Source of the DNA: Amycolatopsis sp. CA-230715
Lineage (GTDB): Bacteria > Actinomycetota > Actinomycetes > Mycobacteriales > Pseudonocardiaceae
DNA: 64,000 nucleotides
Direction of reading: 5' to 3'
NCBI RefSeq assembly: GCF_018736145.1
Contig: NZ_CP059997.1
Span: 457,501-521,500 of the forward strand
The notes under the pieces were generated by a model. It ran no database searches and was not told where the DNA came from. It saw only the letters and a program-made list of their open reading frames with translations. Within the stretch, counting starts at the first letter, position 1. Every line of letters starts with the position of its first letter. Shown piece after piece: positions 15,642-24,626 of the stretch. The translations under genes were made by a program, and so were the position numbers.

Positions 15642-17287
15642 CAGGAAAGCTTGCCCAGCGCGCCGTAGAAGACGTCGCTGATCTTCGCCGGATCCTTGGT
15701 GGTGAAGGCTTTCCCGCCGGTCGGTGTGGTGATCGCGTCCAGTTCGGACGCGTCGACGTCGGGCCCGACCCCGATCCCGATGATCTGCACGGGACGGCGC
15801 GGGTCGGCCAGCTTTCCCAGCTGTGCCAGCAGTTCCGCCCTGCTGATGCCGTGCGGGTCCTCGTTGCGGCCGTCGGTCATCACCACGACCACGTTGAGCC
15901 TGCCCGGCTCCCATTCCGCGCGGGCCTGCCGGTAGGCGGCGAGCGTGCTGTCGTACAACCCGGTCCTGCCCTGCGCGGTGGCCTTCACCGCGCGCAGTTT
16001 CGCCAGCGCGCTCCCGGCGAGCTGCTCGGAAACCGGTGCCATCGGGACGATCTCGCGGTAGTCCTTGTCCCCGTCGAGCTCGGTGGAGAACGTCCAAATC
16101 CCGATCTTCGAGGTCGGTTTGAACAGCCGCATGCCCTTTTCCGCCGCCTCCAGCGTGACCTCCATCCTGGTCCGGCCGGTACCGGGGACGACGGCGTTCA
16201 TCGAACCGGACACGTCGATCAGCACCCGCACCCGCGAACTGAGGTTCACCCCGGCCCACACGTTCAACAGATCGTCCACAGTGGACGAAGGTGGCATCGC
16301 GACCGGGGCGCGGTCGGCGGCCGAGATCCGCGTGTCCGCCGACCGGTCGCGCAGGAAGTGCCCGTCCGGGGCGCGGAAACCGGCGTCGGCGAGCGCCGAG
16401 GCGCCCGCGGGGGCGAGCAGCGCGTGCAGCAGATCCGCGGCCGCCGCGCTCTGCGCCTGGTTCGCGCTCGTCAGCACGGTGTACGGGAAGTCGAGCGCGG
16501 GCACCGGCGCTTCGGGGTAGACCGCCACGAGCGGCCGCTGGCCCTGTTTGCTGTTCTGGCGGAGCACCGCGTTTTCCGAGGACGGGAACGCGCTCACCGG
16601 TTTCTGCGGCGCGGTGGTGCCGGGCAGCCGGGAGAACAGGTCCGCCGAGTTCGCCGTCGTGTTCGGTGAGACGCGCCGGAGCGCGGAGGTGAAGGCGGCG
16701 CTGTCGGCGGCGCCCCCGGTCACGGCGCGCACGCCGAGCAGGCCGGCCACCCCGACCGGATCCCGTGCGGGATCGGGCATCCCGAGGGCGAGATCGGTCT
16801 CGGCCAGCGCCGCCGACCAGGTCGGCGCCCTGCCAGGCCAGCCGAGTCCGTGCGCCGCGTCCTCGGTCAGCGCGAGCACCACCGGGGAGTTCGCCACCGA
16901 GGTGCCCGCGTTCGGCACGTCGGCGCTGCCGCCCGCACCGGCCCAGTGCAGGCGCAGGCTGGATTCGGGGATCCACACCTGCGGGCGCGCCGCCCCGTCC
17001 GACACGGCGAGCGACTCGGCGACCGCGGCCGAGTCCCGCTCTCCGACCTCGAACCGGGTGCAGCCCTGGCCCGGCAGCCCGGCGGCGACCCGCGAAACGA
17101 CCGGCGCGATGGCGGGGGCCGCGGCCACGTGCACCACGGTCGGCGACGCGCAGGACGGCGAGTCGAACCCACCCCGCAGCACGATGGCAACCGAGACAGC
17201 GACCACCGCCAACGCCACGACCACACTCGTGACTACTGTCCGTCTTCGACTTCCCCGCGGCCGTCTGCTGGTCGAATGCCGCCCCAT
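15620..17287 (-). CDS. membrane-anchored substrate-binding-like / VWA-domain protein
   Basis: A 555-residue surface protein with one N-terminal membrane anchor (about residues 17-38 after a basic stretch), a large extracellular region resembling periplasmic solute-binding proteins (about 50-330), and a C-terminal von Willebrand A domain. The metal-binding MIDAS is intact: DVSGSMN begins it and MTDGRNED ends the third strand. It belongs to the actinobacterial substrate-binding plus VWA architecture of unknown function. The ATG at 17287 is chosen because AGGAGGG precedes it by about 9 nt; a GTG at 17338 would add 17 residues. The C-terminal SCQPPGCG has paired cysteines. It is convergent with, and overlaps, the GH30 gene. 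Confidence 0.85.
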   Translation of the reverse strand: MGRHSTSRRPRGSRRRTVVTSVVVALAVVAVSVAIVLRGGFDSPSCASPTVVHVAAAPAIAPVVSRVAAGLPGQGCTRFEVGERDSAAVAESLAVSDGAARPQVWIPESSLRLHWAGAGGSADVPNAGTSVANSPVVLALTEDAAHGLGWPGRAPTWSAALAETDLALGMPDPARDPVGVAGLLGVRAVTGGAADSAAFTSALRRVSPNTTANSADLFSRLPGTTAPQKPVSAFPSSENAVLRQNSKQGQRPLVAVYPEAPVPALDFPYTVLTSANQAQSAAAADLLHALLAPAGASALADAGFRAPDGHFLRDRSADTRISAADRAPVAMPPSSTVDDLLNVWAGVNLSSRVRVLIDVSGSMNAVVPGTGRTRMEVTLEAAEKGMRLFKPTSKIGIWTFSTELDGDKDYREIVPMAPVSEQLAGSALAKLRAVKATAQGRTGLYDSTLAAYRQARAEWEPGRLNVVVVMTDGRNEDPHGISRAELLAQLGKLADPRRPVQIIGIGVGPDVDASELDAITTPTGGKAFTTKDPAKISDVFYGALGKLSCQPPGCG

Positions 17288-17338
17288 CGGCGTCGGCCCT
17301 CCTGCCGATCGGCGCGACTTCCCCTGCTGGGAGGTCAC

Positions 17339-17587
17339 TTGTCCGGGGCCAAGGCTAATCGCGATTTCGGCCGTTTCCTACTGCGTTCGGCCTAGCATCA
17401 GCTACTCTTTGTGTTGGCTTCGGGGAAGAAGTTCAGCAGCGCCGCCGAAGTCCGTAACGCCGGGGAGCCGGACCCGACTTCCCTCTCACGGGGGAGCCGG
17501 ACCCCACCGCGGTACGACGACGGCACCGCGGCGGACCGGTCAAACTGGCTCCACCACAGGCGCTGACCAGGGGGAAGGGGAAAGCCG
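17339..17587. other. intergenic region with no clear gene
   Basis: Together with the small ORF and hairpin that follow, this is the only gap of more than 300 bases. It holds the presumed promoters of the VWA gene (minus-strand TAGCCT near 17360) and of the small ORF at 17588. A 111-codon minus-strand frame from 17733 has no ribosome binding site, family resemblance or sensible composition and is not called. Confidence 0.5.
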
Positions 17588-17692
17588 ATGAACCGTCCGA
17601 GCCGAGCCGAGCAGCGGAGGGCACGGCGGGCACTGCTGACGCAGGCCGTCACGGTCGCGTTCGCACTGCTCGTCGCGCAGGCGAAGCGCTGA
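17588..17692 (+). CDS. 34-residue basic small protein (hypothetical)
   Basis: ATG at 17588 after an A/G-rich tract (AGGGGGAAGGGGAAAGCCG) opens a 34-residue ORF: a basic start with MNRPSRAEQRRARR, a short hydrophobic middle LLTQAVTVAFALLVAQ and a KR ending. The stop is followed at once by a strong hairpin terminator, the arrangement of a genuine transcription unit. It may be a small membrane-associated peptide; no family is recognised. Confidence 0.45.
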   Translation: MNRPSRAEQRRARRALLTQAVTVAFALLVAQAKR

Positions 17693-17697
17693 AAATC

Positions 17698-17724
17698 GGC
17701 CCCGGAACTGGAAGTTCCGGGGCC
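17698..17724. terminator. bidirectional terminator between small ORF and rnj
   Basis: GGCCCCGGAAC (17698-17708), loop TGGAA, exact complement (17714-17724). It lies between convergent gene ends at 17692 and 17742. Confidence 0.8.
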
Positions 17725-17741
17725 GTTCGCCATGACGCTCC

Positions 17742-19439
17742 CTAGACCGGAAGCACCGTCGGCACGATCATCGGCCGCCGCCGGTAGGTGTCGGCGACCC
17801 AGCGGCCGACGACCCGGCGCACCGCCTGCGCGATCCGGTGGGTGTCGGTGATGCCCTCGGACTCGGTGCGCGACAGTTCCATCTCCACCAGCGGGACCAC
17901 GGCGTCGAGCGCCTTCGGGTCGTCGGAGAAACCGCGGCCGGAGACCGTCGGCGGGCCCACCGCGCGCCCGGTGCTCGAGTCGACGGCGACGGTGATCGCG
18001 ATGAACCCGCCCTCGCCCAGCACGAGCCGGTCGGACAGGGTCGACTCGCCGACGTCGCCGACGGACAGGCCGTCGACGTAGACGTGACCCACCTCGACCC
18101 GGCCGGTGCGGCGCGCCTGCCCGTCCACGAGGTCGACCACGACGCCGTCCTCGGCGATCACCACGTTCTCCGGCGCGACGCCGGTGCGGATCGCCAGTTC
18201 ACCGTTGGCGCGCAAGTGTTTCCACTCGCCGTGCACCGGCATCACGTTGCTCGGGCGCACCGCGTTGTAGAGGTACAGCAGCTCCCCCGCCGAGGCGTGC
18301 CCGGAAACGTGCACCTTCGCGTTGCCCTGGTGCACCACGTTCGCGCCGAGCCTGGTGAGGCCGTTGACCACGCCGAACACCGCGGTTTCGTTGCCGGGGA
18401 TCATCGAGCTGGCCAGCACGACCGTGTCGCCCGCCTTGATCGAGATCTGGCGGTGCTCGCCGCGCGCCATCCGCGACAGCGCCGACAGCGGCTCGCCCTG
18501 CGAACCGGTCGACACGAACAGCACCTTGCTCTCCGGCAGATCGGCGGCCTGGTCGAGGTCGACGAGCAGGCCCTCGGGCACGTTCAGCAGGCCCAGTTCG
18601 GCGGCGATGCCCATGTTGCGGACCATCGACCTGCCCACGAACGCGACCCGCCGCCCGTGCTCCTGCGCGACGTCGAGGACCTGCTGCACGCGGTGCACGT
18701 GGCTGGCGAAGCACGCGACGATCACGCGCCGGTCCACCCGGCGGATCACGTCGTCGAGCACCGGGCCGATATCGCGCTCCGGCATCACGAACCCGGGCAC
18801 CTCGGCGTTCGTCGAGTCCACGCAGAACAGGTCCACGCCCTCGTCGCCGAGCCGGGAGAACCCGGCGAGGTCGGTCAGCCTGCCGTCGAGCGGGAGCTGG
18901 TCCAGCTTGATGTCGCCGGTGTGCAGCACCACGCCCGCCGGGGTCCGGATCGCGACCGCGAGCGCGTCCGGGATGGAGTGGTTGACCGCGAAGAACTCGC
19001 ATTCGAACGGCCCGACGGTGCGGCGGCCGCCTTCGCGGACCTCGACGAGCTGCGGCCGCTGCTTGTGCTCCTTGCACTTCGCGGCGAGCAGCGCGAGGGT
19101 GAACCGCGAGCCGTAGATCGGCAGGTCGGGACGCAGGCGCAGGAGGAACGGCACCGCGCCGATGTGGTCCTCGTGCCCGTGGGTCAGCACGATCCCGTCG
19201 ATATCGTCGAGCCGGTTCTCGATCGCGCGGAAATCGGGCAGGATCAGGTCGACGCCTGGCTGGTCGTCCTCGGGGAAGAGCACCCCGCAGTCGACGATGA
19301 GCAGCCGCCCGTCGTACTCGAAAACGGTCATGTTGCGGCCGACCTCGCCGATCCCGCCCAGCGCGACGACGCGAAGGCCCCCTTCGGGGAGTGCGGGCGG
19401 TGCGGCGGTCGGTCCTGGTCCGGTTGCTAGCGAGCTCAC
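17742..19439 (-). CDS. rnj: ribonuclease J
   Basis: A 565-residue metallo-beta-lactamase/beta-CASP ribonuclease with 5'-3' exo- and endonuclease activity, involved in mRNA decay and rRNA maturation. The zinc motif HGHEDH is at residues 87-92, HTGDIKLD supplies another metal ligand, and beta-CASP features include STNAEVPG, ACFASHVHRVQQ and the HVSGHAS histidine. Length and C-terminal domain match the actinobacterial enzyme. The start overlaps the end of dapA by 4 nt (ATGA), the usual dapA-rnj arrangement. A terminator hairpin lies downstream. Confidence 0.95.
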   Translation of the reverse strand: MSSLATGPGPTAAPPALPEGGLRVVALGGIGEVGRNMTVFEYDGRLLIVDCGVLFPEDDQPGVDLILPDFRAIENRLDDIDGIVLTHGHEDHIGAVPFLLRLRPDLPIYGSRFTLALLAAKCKEHKQRPQLVEVREGGRRTVGPFECEFFAVNHSIPDALAVAIRTPAGVVLHTGDIKLDQLPLDGRLTDLAGFSRLGDEGVDLFCVDSTNAEVPGFVMPERDIGPVLDDVIRRVDRRVIVACFASHVHRVQQVLDVAQEHGRRVAFVGRSMVRNMGIAAELGLLNVPEGLLVDLDQAADLPESKVLFVSTGSQGEPLSALSRMARGEHRQISIKAGDTVVLASSMIPGNETAVFGVVNGLTRLGANVVHQGNAKVHVSGHASAGELLYLYNAVRPSNVMPVHGEWKHLRANGELAIRTGVAPENVVIAEDGVVVDLVDGQARRTGRVEVGHVYVDGLSVGDVGESTLSDRLVLGEGGFIAITVAVDSSTGRAVGPPTVSGRGFSDDPKALDAVVPLVEMELSRTESEGITDTHRIAQAVRRVVGRWVADTYRRRPMIVPTVLPV

Positions 19440-20464
19440 CGAGGCATGGTCCCAACGCTGGTATGGGTGGTGGGCGCGACGTACGCCGCGGCCGAATCGG
19501 TCTGGGCGACCCTGGTGCCGTGCCAGTCCGCGGTCGAATCCGACAGCGGGACCCCGGCCTGGGTGAGGTCCGCGGCGATGGCCTGGATCTGGTCTTCGGT
19601 GGCGGGCACCAGCGGCAGCCGCGGGTCGCCCGCGTCGTGCCCGCGCAGGCGCAGCGCCGTCTTGCTGAACACGACCCCGCCGACGCGGGAGAACGCGCGG
19701 AACACCGGCAGCATGCCGCGGTGGTTCGTGCGCGCGGTGGAGGTGTCACCGTCTTCGTAGGCCTCGATCATCGCGCGGATCCGGCCCGCGACGACGTGCC
19801 CGATCACGCTGACCACCCCGGCCGCGCCGACCGACAGCCATGGCAGGTTGAGGCCGTCGTCGCCGGAGTAGTAGGCGAGATGGGTGTTCGCGATGACCTC
19901 GCTGCCCGCGAGCAGATCGCCCTTCGCGTCCTTCACGGCCAGGATGCGCGGGTGCTCGGCGAGCCTGCGCAGCGTGTCGACCTCGATCGGCACGATCGAC
20001 CGCGGCGGGATGTCGTAGAGCATCACGGGCAGGCCGGTCGCGTCGGCCACCGTGGTGAAGTGCGCGTGCAGCCCGGCCTGGCTCGGCCGCGAGTAGTACG
20101 GCGTCACCACGAGCACGCCGTGCGCGCCCGCCTTCTCCGCCTGCTGGACCACTTCGACGCTGTGCGCGGTGTTGTAGTCGCCGGCGCCCGCGATCACGGT
20201 CGCCCTGTCCCCCACCGCTTCGACGACGGCCTCGATGACGGCGACCTTCTCGGCGTCGGTGGTCGTCGGGCACTCGCCGGTGGTGCCGTTCACCACCAGC
20301 CCGTCGTTGCCGAGGTCCACCAGGTGCTCCGCGATCTCCTGCGCCCGCTTCAGGTCGAGCGCCCCGTCGGCGGCGAACGGCGTGATCATCGCGGTGAGCA
20401 CGCGCCCGAACGGTCTTCCCGGCGCGGCGGAGGGGGGCGCGGACTGCGCGGACTGAGCGGACAT
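19436..20464 (-). CDS. dapA: 4-hydroxy-tetrahydrodipicolinate synthase
   Basis: A 342-residue (beta/alpha)8 aldolase that condenses pyruvate with aspartate semialdehyde, the first committed step to diaminopimelate and lysine. Schiff-base Lys178 (LAVKDAKGD), catalytic Tyr150 (MLYDIP) and the pyruvate loop NGTTGE (59-64) are all present. The N-terminal 20 residues and the C-terminal tail are longer than in E. coli, as common in actinobacteria. TACCGT on the minus strand, 7 nt before the ATG, suggests a leaderless start. It is coupled to rnj. dapB, the next enzyme, lies 20 kb away in the pnp cluster. Confidence 0.95.
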   Translation of the reverse strand: MSAQSAQSAPPSAAPGRPFGRVLTAMITPFAADGALDLKRAQEIAEHLVDLGNDGLVVNGTTGECPTTTDAEKVAVIEAVVEAVGDRATVIAGAGDYNTAHSVEVVQQAEKAGAHGVLVVTPYYSRPSQAGLHAHFTTVADATGLPVMLYDIPPRSIVPIEVDTLRRLAEHPRILAVKDAKGDLLAGSEVIANTHLAYYSGDDGLNLPWLSVGAAGVVSVIGHVVAGRIRAMIEAYEDGDTSTARTNHRGMLPVFRAFSRVGGVVFSKTALRLRGHDAGDPRLPLVPATEDQIQAIAADLTQAGVPLSDSTADWHGTRVAQTDSAAAYVAPTTHTSVGTMPR

Positions 20465-20471
20465 GCCACTG

Positions 20472-20477
20472 ACGGTA
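20472..20477 (-). promoter_or_regulatory. -10 TACCGT of dapA
   Basis: Minus-strand TACCGT, 7 nt before the dapA ATG at 20464. Confidence 0.55.
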
Positions 20478-20597
20478 CCTCGTAGCGGTGACGGAATTCG
20501 CGACGACCTCGCCGAAATCCCATGATCGACTGACGCCCTCGACGGCGCACCGGAGAATCCACGGCGGACCGCCGCGGCCGCCGGAACTTCTCCAGCG

Positions 20598-22070
20598 CTA
20601 CTTCACCTTCTCCACCATCGGCCGGTCGAGCTGGCCCCCCGTGCGCTTCGTCACGACGCAGTACGCGTCGTGCACCACCGAGCCGCTCGACGTCGGCGGC
20701 GTGGTCCACGCCCCCGAGGTCGGGATGAGCGCCTGGTACGACAACTGCTCGCGGTTCTCCGGTTTGACCGCGTCGGAATGGAAGCCCAGCGCGCATTCGG
20801 CCTCCGCCCAAGCCCGCAGCTTGCCTTCGTCCGGGTACCCGGCGACGGCCGTGTCGGTGCTGGAGTCGTGGTCGAACATCGACGATTTGGACAGTACTTC
20901 GAAGTCGTGCGACTTCTTGCACTCGACGCCGTTGTCCGAGCCGACCGAACCGCCGCCTTCGAGCGGCCGGTTGTAGCAGGGGTAGCTCGACGAGTAGTCG
21001 AATTGGACACTGCCGCCGGGGCCGTAGGTGAGCGTCGGCTTCATCGCCGGGTCGGTGGCGTCGGTCCCCCACCACTTGCCCAGTGCCACCCCACCCGCGA
21101 GCAGCACCACCGCGGCGACCGCGGCGCCGATCTTGACCGCACCGCGTTTCTTCGCGCCCGCCCCGTTTTCCGGTGCCGCGATCGCGCGCGTCGCGGGAGG
21201 TCCATAGTGGACGGTGGCCTGCCCGCCCTGTTCGCCCCGCGCCGCCATGGCGAGCAGCCCGTCCGCCTGGTCCGGGCTGATCCGCGCCTCCGGGTTCGCG
21301 ATCAGCATGCCCATGATCGCCGAGGCGAGCGGGCCCTGCGCCCTGGTCAGGTACGGCACCTCGGTCATGATCGCGTGCAGCGTCGCGGCGGTGGTCGGCC
21401 GGTCGAACGCGACGGTGCCCTCCACCGCGAAGAACAGCGTCGCGCCGAGCGACCACAGATCCGACGCCGCCAGTGCCTCGCGGCCGTCGACCCGTTCCGG
21501 CGCCATGAAGGCGGGGCTGCCGACGATCATGCCGCTGGTGGTGATCCTCGGGTCGTCGACGGCCTGGGCGATGCCGAAGTCGGTGAGCTTCACGCGCCCG
21601 TTCGGCGCCACCATGATGTTGCCGGGCTTGACGTCGCGGTGCACGATGCCCGCCTCGTGCGCGGCCCGCAGCGCGGAGAGCACCTGCTGCCCGATCGCGG
21701 CGGCCTGCGCGGCGGGCAGCGGGCCGTGCGCGCGGACCAGGTCCGACAGCGTCGGCGCGGACACCAGCTCCATCACGATGTGGGTGCTGCCGCCGTCGTT
21801 CACCACGTCGTAGACGGTGACGACGGCGGGGTCGTTGAGCCTGCCGCCGGTGCGGACCTCGCGCAGCACGCGCTCGGCGAACACGCCGGGATCCCCGGCG
21901 CCGTCGGGAAGGCGCAGCTCCTTGATCGCGACCTGCCTGCCGATCACGCTGTCCTCGGCGCGCCACACCACGCCCATCCCACCGCGGCCGAGCTCGTCGA
22001 GGAGCACATAACGCCCCGCAAGGACCCTCCTGCCACCGGCCGCCTGGGTCGTGGTCTGTTCGTCGGTCAC
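20598..22070 (-). CDS. membrane Ser/Thr protein kinase (Hanks-type)
   Basis: A 490-residue receptor-like kinase. The cytoplasmic kinase domain (about 20-280) has the glycine loop GRGGMG (28-33), ATP-binding Lys50, catalytic HRDVKPGN (144-151), DFG (164-166) and APE (190-192), so it should be active. A single transmembrane segment follows near 312-331. The extracellular part (about 335-490) has four cysteines, in SYPCYN, GVECKK, AECALG and AYCVVT, probably two disulfides; it is not a PASTA domain, so the ligand is not muropeptide by that route. The extracellular family is not recognised in detail. GTG start after GAGGAGG with 9 nt spacing. It stands between mntH and dapA. Confidence 0.9.
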   Translation of the reverse strand: MTDEQTTTQAAGGRRVLAGRYVLLDELGRGGMGVVWRAEDSVIGRQVAIKELRLPDGAGDPGVFAERVLREVRTGGRLNDPAVVTVYDVVNDGGSTHIVMELVSAPTLSDLVRAHGPLPAAQAAAIGQQVLSALRAAHEAGIVHRDVKPGNIMVAPNGRVKLTDFGIAQAVDDPRITTSGMIVGSPAFMAPERVDGREALAASDLWSLGATLFFAVEGTVAFDRPTTAATLHAIMTEVPYLTRAQGPLASAIMGMLIANPEARISPDQADGLLAMAARGEQGGQATVHYGPPATRAIAAPENGAGAKKRGAVKIGAAVAAVVLLAGGVALGKWWGTDATDPAMKPTLTYGPGGSVQFDYSSSYPCYNRPLEGGGSVGSDNGVECKKSHDFEVLSKSSMFDHDSSTDTAVAGYPDEGKLRAWAEAECALGFHSDAVKPENREQLSYQALIPTSGAWTTPPTSSGSVVHDAYCVVTKRTGGQLDRPMVEKVK

Positions 22071-22140
22071 GCGCTCGTCCTCCTCGGGTCCGCCAGGATG
22101 GTAGTCCGACGGTGCCGCGATGGCGGGCGGTTCCCTTCGG

Positions 22141-23379
22141 TCAGCGCACGAACGTGAGGTAGATCAGCGCGAGGTTGAGCGCGATGATGACCGCGGCGAC
22201 GCACCACGCGAGCACGGTGACGACGCGCCCGTTCGCGTCCGTCCCCATGAGACGGCGGTCGCCGGTGAGCCGGATCAGCGGGATGAGCGCGAACGGGATC
22301 CCGAACGACAGGACCACCTGCGACACCACGAGCGCGCGGCTGGGGTCGGCCCCGAGCGCGAGCACCACGACCGCGGGCGCGAGCGTCACCATCCGCCGCA
22401 GCAGCAACGGGATCCGCTTGCGCAGCAGGCCTTGCATGATCATCGCGCCCGCGTAGGCACCGACCGAAGTGGACGCGAGGCCGGAGGCGAGCAGCCCGAT
22501 CGCGAACAGCAGCGCCACGCCGGGGCCGAGCACCTGCCCGACGGCGGCGTGCGCGCCTTCGATCGAGTCGACGCCGTCGCGCCCGCGCAGGGTCGTCGCG
22601 GCGAGCAGCAGCATCGCGAGGTTGACCGCGCCCGCCAGCAGCATCGCCAGCCCGACGTCGAACTTGGTCACCTTCAGCAGGCGTTTCCGTTGCGCCGCTT
22701 CGGGTTTGCCGTGCCGGTCGCGCGCGAGTCCGGAGTGGAGGTACACCGCGTGCGGCATCACGGTGGCACCGAGCATGGCGGCCGCGATCAGCACGCTCTC
22801 GGCGCCGTCGAACCGCGGCACGAGGCCGCCGAGCGCCGAGGACACCGACGGCGGCTCGACGAACAGGCTCGCGAGGAACCCGACCGCGATCACCCCGAGC
22901 AGCCCGGTGACGACCCGTTCGAACGGGCGCTGGCCGCGCCGGTCCTGCACGAGCAGCAGCGCCATCGAAACCGCGCCGGTGACCAGTCCGCCGGCGAGCA
23001 GCGGCAGGTCGAACAGGAGGTTCAGCGCGATCGCGCCGCCGACCACCTCGGCGAGATCGGTCGCGACGGCGACCAGCTCCGCCTGCGCCCAGTAGGCGAG
23101 CCGCACCGGCCGCGGCAACCGCTCCCGTACCGCCTCCGGCAGCGACATCCCGGTGACCAGGCCGAGCTTCGCGGACAGGAACTGCACGAGCGCGGCCATC
23201 AGGTTGGCCGCCACGATCACCCAGACCAGCAGGTAACCGAACTGGGCGCCGGCGCTGACGTTCGACGCCACGTTGCCAGGGTCGACGTAGGCGATCGCCG
23301 CGACGAACGCGGGCCCCAGCAGCATCGACCCGGCGCGGACCTTGGCCAGCTTCGGCTGTGCCGTGTCCGTCAGCGCCAT
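22141..23379 (-). CDS. mntH: Nramp-family Mn2+/divalent metal transporter
   Basis: A 412-residue proton-coupled divalent-metal importer with about 11 hydrophobic segments. The two metal-site motifs are exact: DPGN (33-36) in TM1 and MPH (208-210) in TM6 within GATVMPHAVYLHS. AGGTGA precedes the ATG at 23379. An imperfect palindrome TTTAGGC-AC-GCCGAAC about 40 nt upstream resembles DtxR/MntR operators, suggesting repression when Mn (or Fe) is plentiful. Mn2+ is the usual substrate of bacterial members. Confidence 0.93.
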   Translation of the reverse strand: MALTDTAQPKLAKVRAGSMLLGPAFVAAIAYVDPGNVASNVSAGAQFGYLLVWVIVAANLMAALVQFLSAKLGLVTGMSLPEAVRERLPRPVRLAYWAQAELVAVATDLAEVVGGAIALNLLFDLPLLAGGLVTGAVSMALLLVQDRRGQRPFERVVTGLLGVIAVGFLASLFVEPPSVSSALGGLVPRFDGAESVLIAAAMLGATVMPHAVYLHSGLARDRHGKPEAAQRKRLLKVTKFDVGLAMLLAGAVNLAMLLLAATTLRGRDGVDSIEGAHAAVGQVLGPGVALLFAIGLLASGLASTSVGAYAGAMIMQGLLRKRIPLLLRRMVTLAPAVVVLALGADPSRALVVSQVVLSFGIPFALIPLIRLTGDRRLMGTDANGRVVTVLAWCVAAVIIALNLALIYLTFVR

Positions 23380-23417
23380 CGGGTCACCTCGCGTTTGTCG
23401 GCAGTGCCAAATTCAAG

Positions 23418-23433
23418 TTTAGGCACGCCGAAC
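23418..23433 (-). promoter_or_regulatory. candidate MntR/DtxR-type operator
   Basis: TTTAGGCACGCCGAAC, half-sites TTAGGC and GCCGAA with a 2-nt centre; 5 of 6 positions match an ideal TTAGGC-NN-GCCTAA. It lies in the AT-richer promoter region of mntH. Confidence 0.5.
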
Positions 23434-23478
23434 TTTGGGTTGCAAGGTGCTGTACACCACTGGCCGAAGGCCTTCTCG

Positions 23479-23874
23479 CTAGGTGATGGCGACCTCGTGG
23501 CCGGATTCGCGGAGCGCGGCGATCGCGCGGTCGAGGTCGTCCGCCTTCACCAGGATGTGGTCGGTGTCGAAAGTGGACAGTGAGAACAGCGCGACCCCGG
23601 CCGCGGCCAGTTCGCTCGACAGCGCGGCGATGATGCCGGTCAAGGTGAACTCGAGCGGCCCGCGCACGGTGAGCAGGCGCCAGCCCGCCTCCGCGTCGGC
23701 GGTCTCCGGCGCCAGGTCCGCGGGGCAGACCACGGACAGCTCGGTGGGCGTTCTGGTCAGTGAGACGAGCGAGTCGCCGGAGCCGGTGAGCAGGGTGGCG
23801 GGGAACGGCGCGTCGGACGCCAGCCGCGCCACCGCGTACTCCCCCGGCCGGACGTCGATACCGAGTCGCCGCAT
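23479..23874 (-). CDS. ACT-domain protein (ACT_7/CASTOR-like)
   Basis: A 131-residue protein made of two ACT-like folds: the first in residues 1-60, the second containing RGPLEFTLTGIIAALSSELAAAGVALFSLSTFDTDHILV. ACT domains bind amino acids and regulate enzymes; stand-alone pairs of this type are related to the CASTOR group. The start codon overlaps the thyX stop by one base (TGATG), so it is made together with ThyX. The ligand is unknown. Its position between thyX and the mntH, kinase and dapA genes does not reveal a partner. Confidence 0.75.
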   Translation of the reverse strand: MRRLGIDVRPGEYAVARLASDAPFPATLLTGSGDSLVSLTRTPTELSVVCPADLAPETADAEAGWRLLTVRGPLEFTLTGIIAALSSELAAAGVALFSLSTFDTDHILVKADDLDRAIAALRESGHEVAIT

Positions 23875-24626
23875 CACCCTTCGAGCACCTTCGGGCTCGA
23901 CGCGATCTCGGTGCCGTCGGGCAGCGTCGAGATGGTGAAGTCGGCGAACACGTTGCCCGCCACCTTCTGCAGCTGGCGCAGGCATTCCACGGCGAGCGCA
24001 CGGATCTCGACGTCGGCGTGCTCGGTGGCGCGCATCGCGACGAAGTGCCGCCACGCACGGTAGTTGCCCGTGACGACGATGCGGGTCTCGGTCGCGTTCG
24101 GGAGCACCGCGCGCGCGGCCTGGCGGGCCTGCTTACGGCGCAGGGTGGCGCTGGGCGCGTCGGCGAACTTGTCCTCGAGCCCGGTGAGCAGTTCGGTGTA
24201 GGCGTCGACGCTCGCCTGCGCCGCGGCGAGGAACTTCTCGTGCAGTTCCGGGTCGTTCGCGATGACCTCCGGCTCGACGAACGCCGCGTCGCGCTCGGGC
24301 ACGTACCGCTGGGAAAGCTGCGAGTAGGAGAAGTGCCGGTGCCGGATCAGCTCGTGGGTGAGCGACCGCGAGATCCCGGTGATGTAGAACGTGGCGGACC
24401 CGTGCTCCAGCACGGAAAGGTGCCCGACCTCGATGATGTGGTCGATGTACCCGGCGTTCGTCGCGGTCTTCGGGTTGGGCTTCTTCCACGACTGGTAGCA
24501 CGCCCTGCCCGCGAATTCGGCGAGCGCCTCACCCCCGTCGGCGTCGGTGGACCACGGCACGTCCTCGGGTGGGAAGAACTCCGTCTTCGCGATCAACTGG
24601 ACCTTCGGCGACGCCGTTCCGGCCAC
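23874..24626 (-). CDS. thyX: flavin-dependent thymidylate synthase
   Basis: A 250-residue FAD enzyme that makes dTMP from dUMP with methylene-tetrahydrofolate and NADPH. The ThyX signature RHRxxSxxxxSxR is present as RHRHFSYSQLSQR (95-107), and the FAD/dUMP-binding region around LRRKQARQAARAVLPNATET is conserved. The GTG at 24626, with GGAG 7 nt upstream, gives the normal length. It is followed by an ACT-domain gene with a one-base overlap. thyX near dapA is a usual actinobacterial neighbourhood. There is no thyA in the window. Confidence 0.95.
   Translation of the reverse strand: MAGTASPKVQLIAKTEFFPPEDVPWSTDADGGEALAEFAGRACYQSWKKPNPKTATNAGYIDHIIEVGHLSVLEHGSATFYITGISRSLTHELIRHRHFSYSQLSQRYVPERDAAFVEPEVIANDPELHEKFLAAAQASVDAYTELLTGLEDKFADAPSATLRRKQARQAARAVLPNATETRIVVTGNYRAWRHFVAMRATEHADVEIRALAVECLRQLQKVAGNVFADFTISTLPDGTEIASSPKVLEG

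Noticed and set aside
17398..17733. A 111-codon minus-strand frame between rnj and the VWA gene
   Set aside because: It runs through the terminator hairpin, lacks a ribosome binding site and has no coherent protein features.
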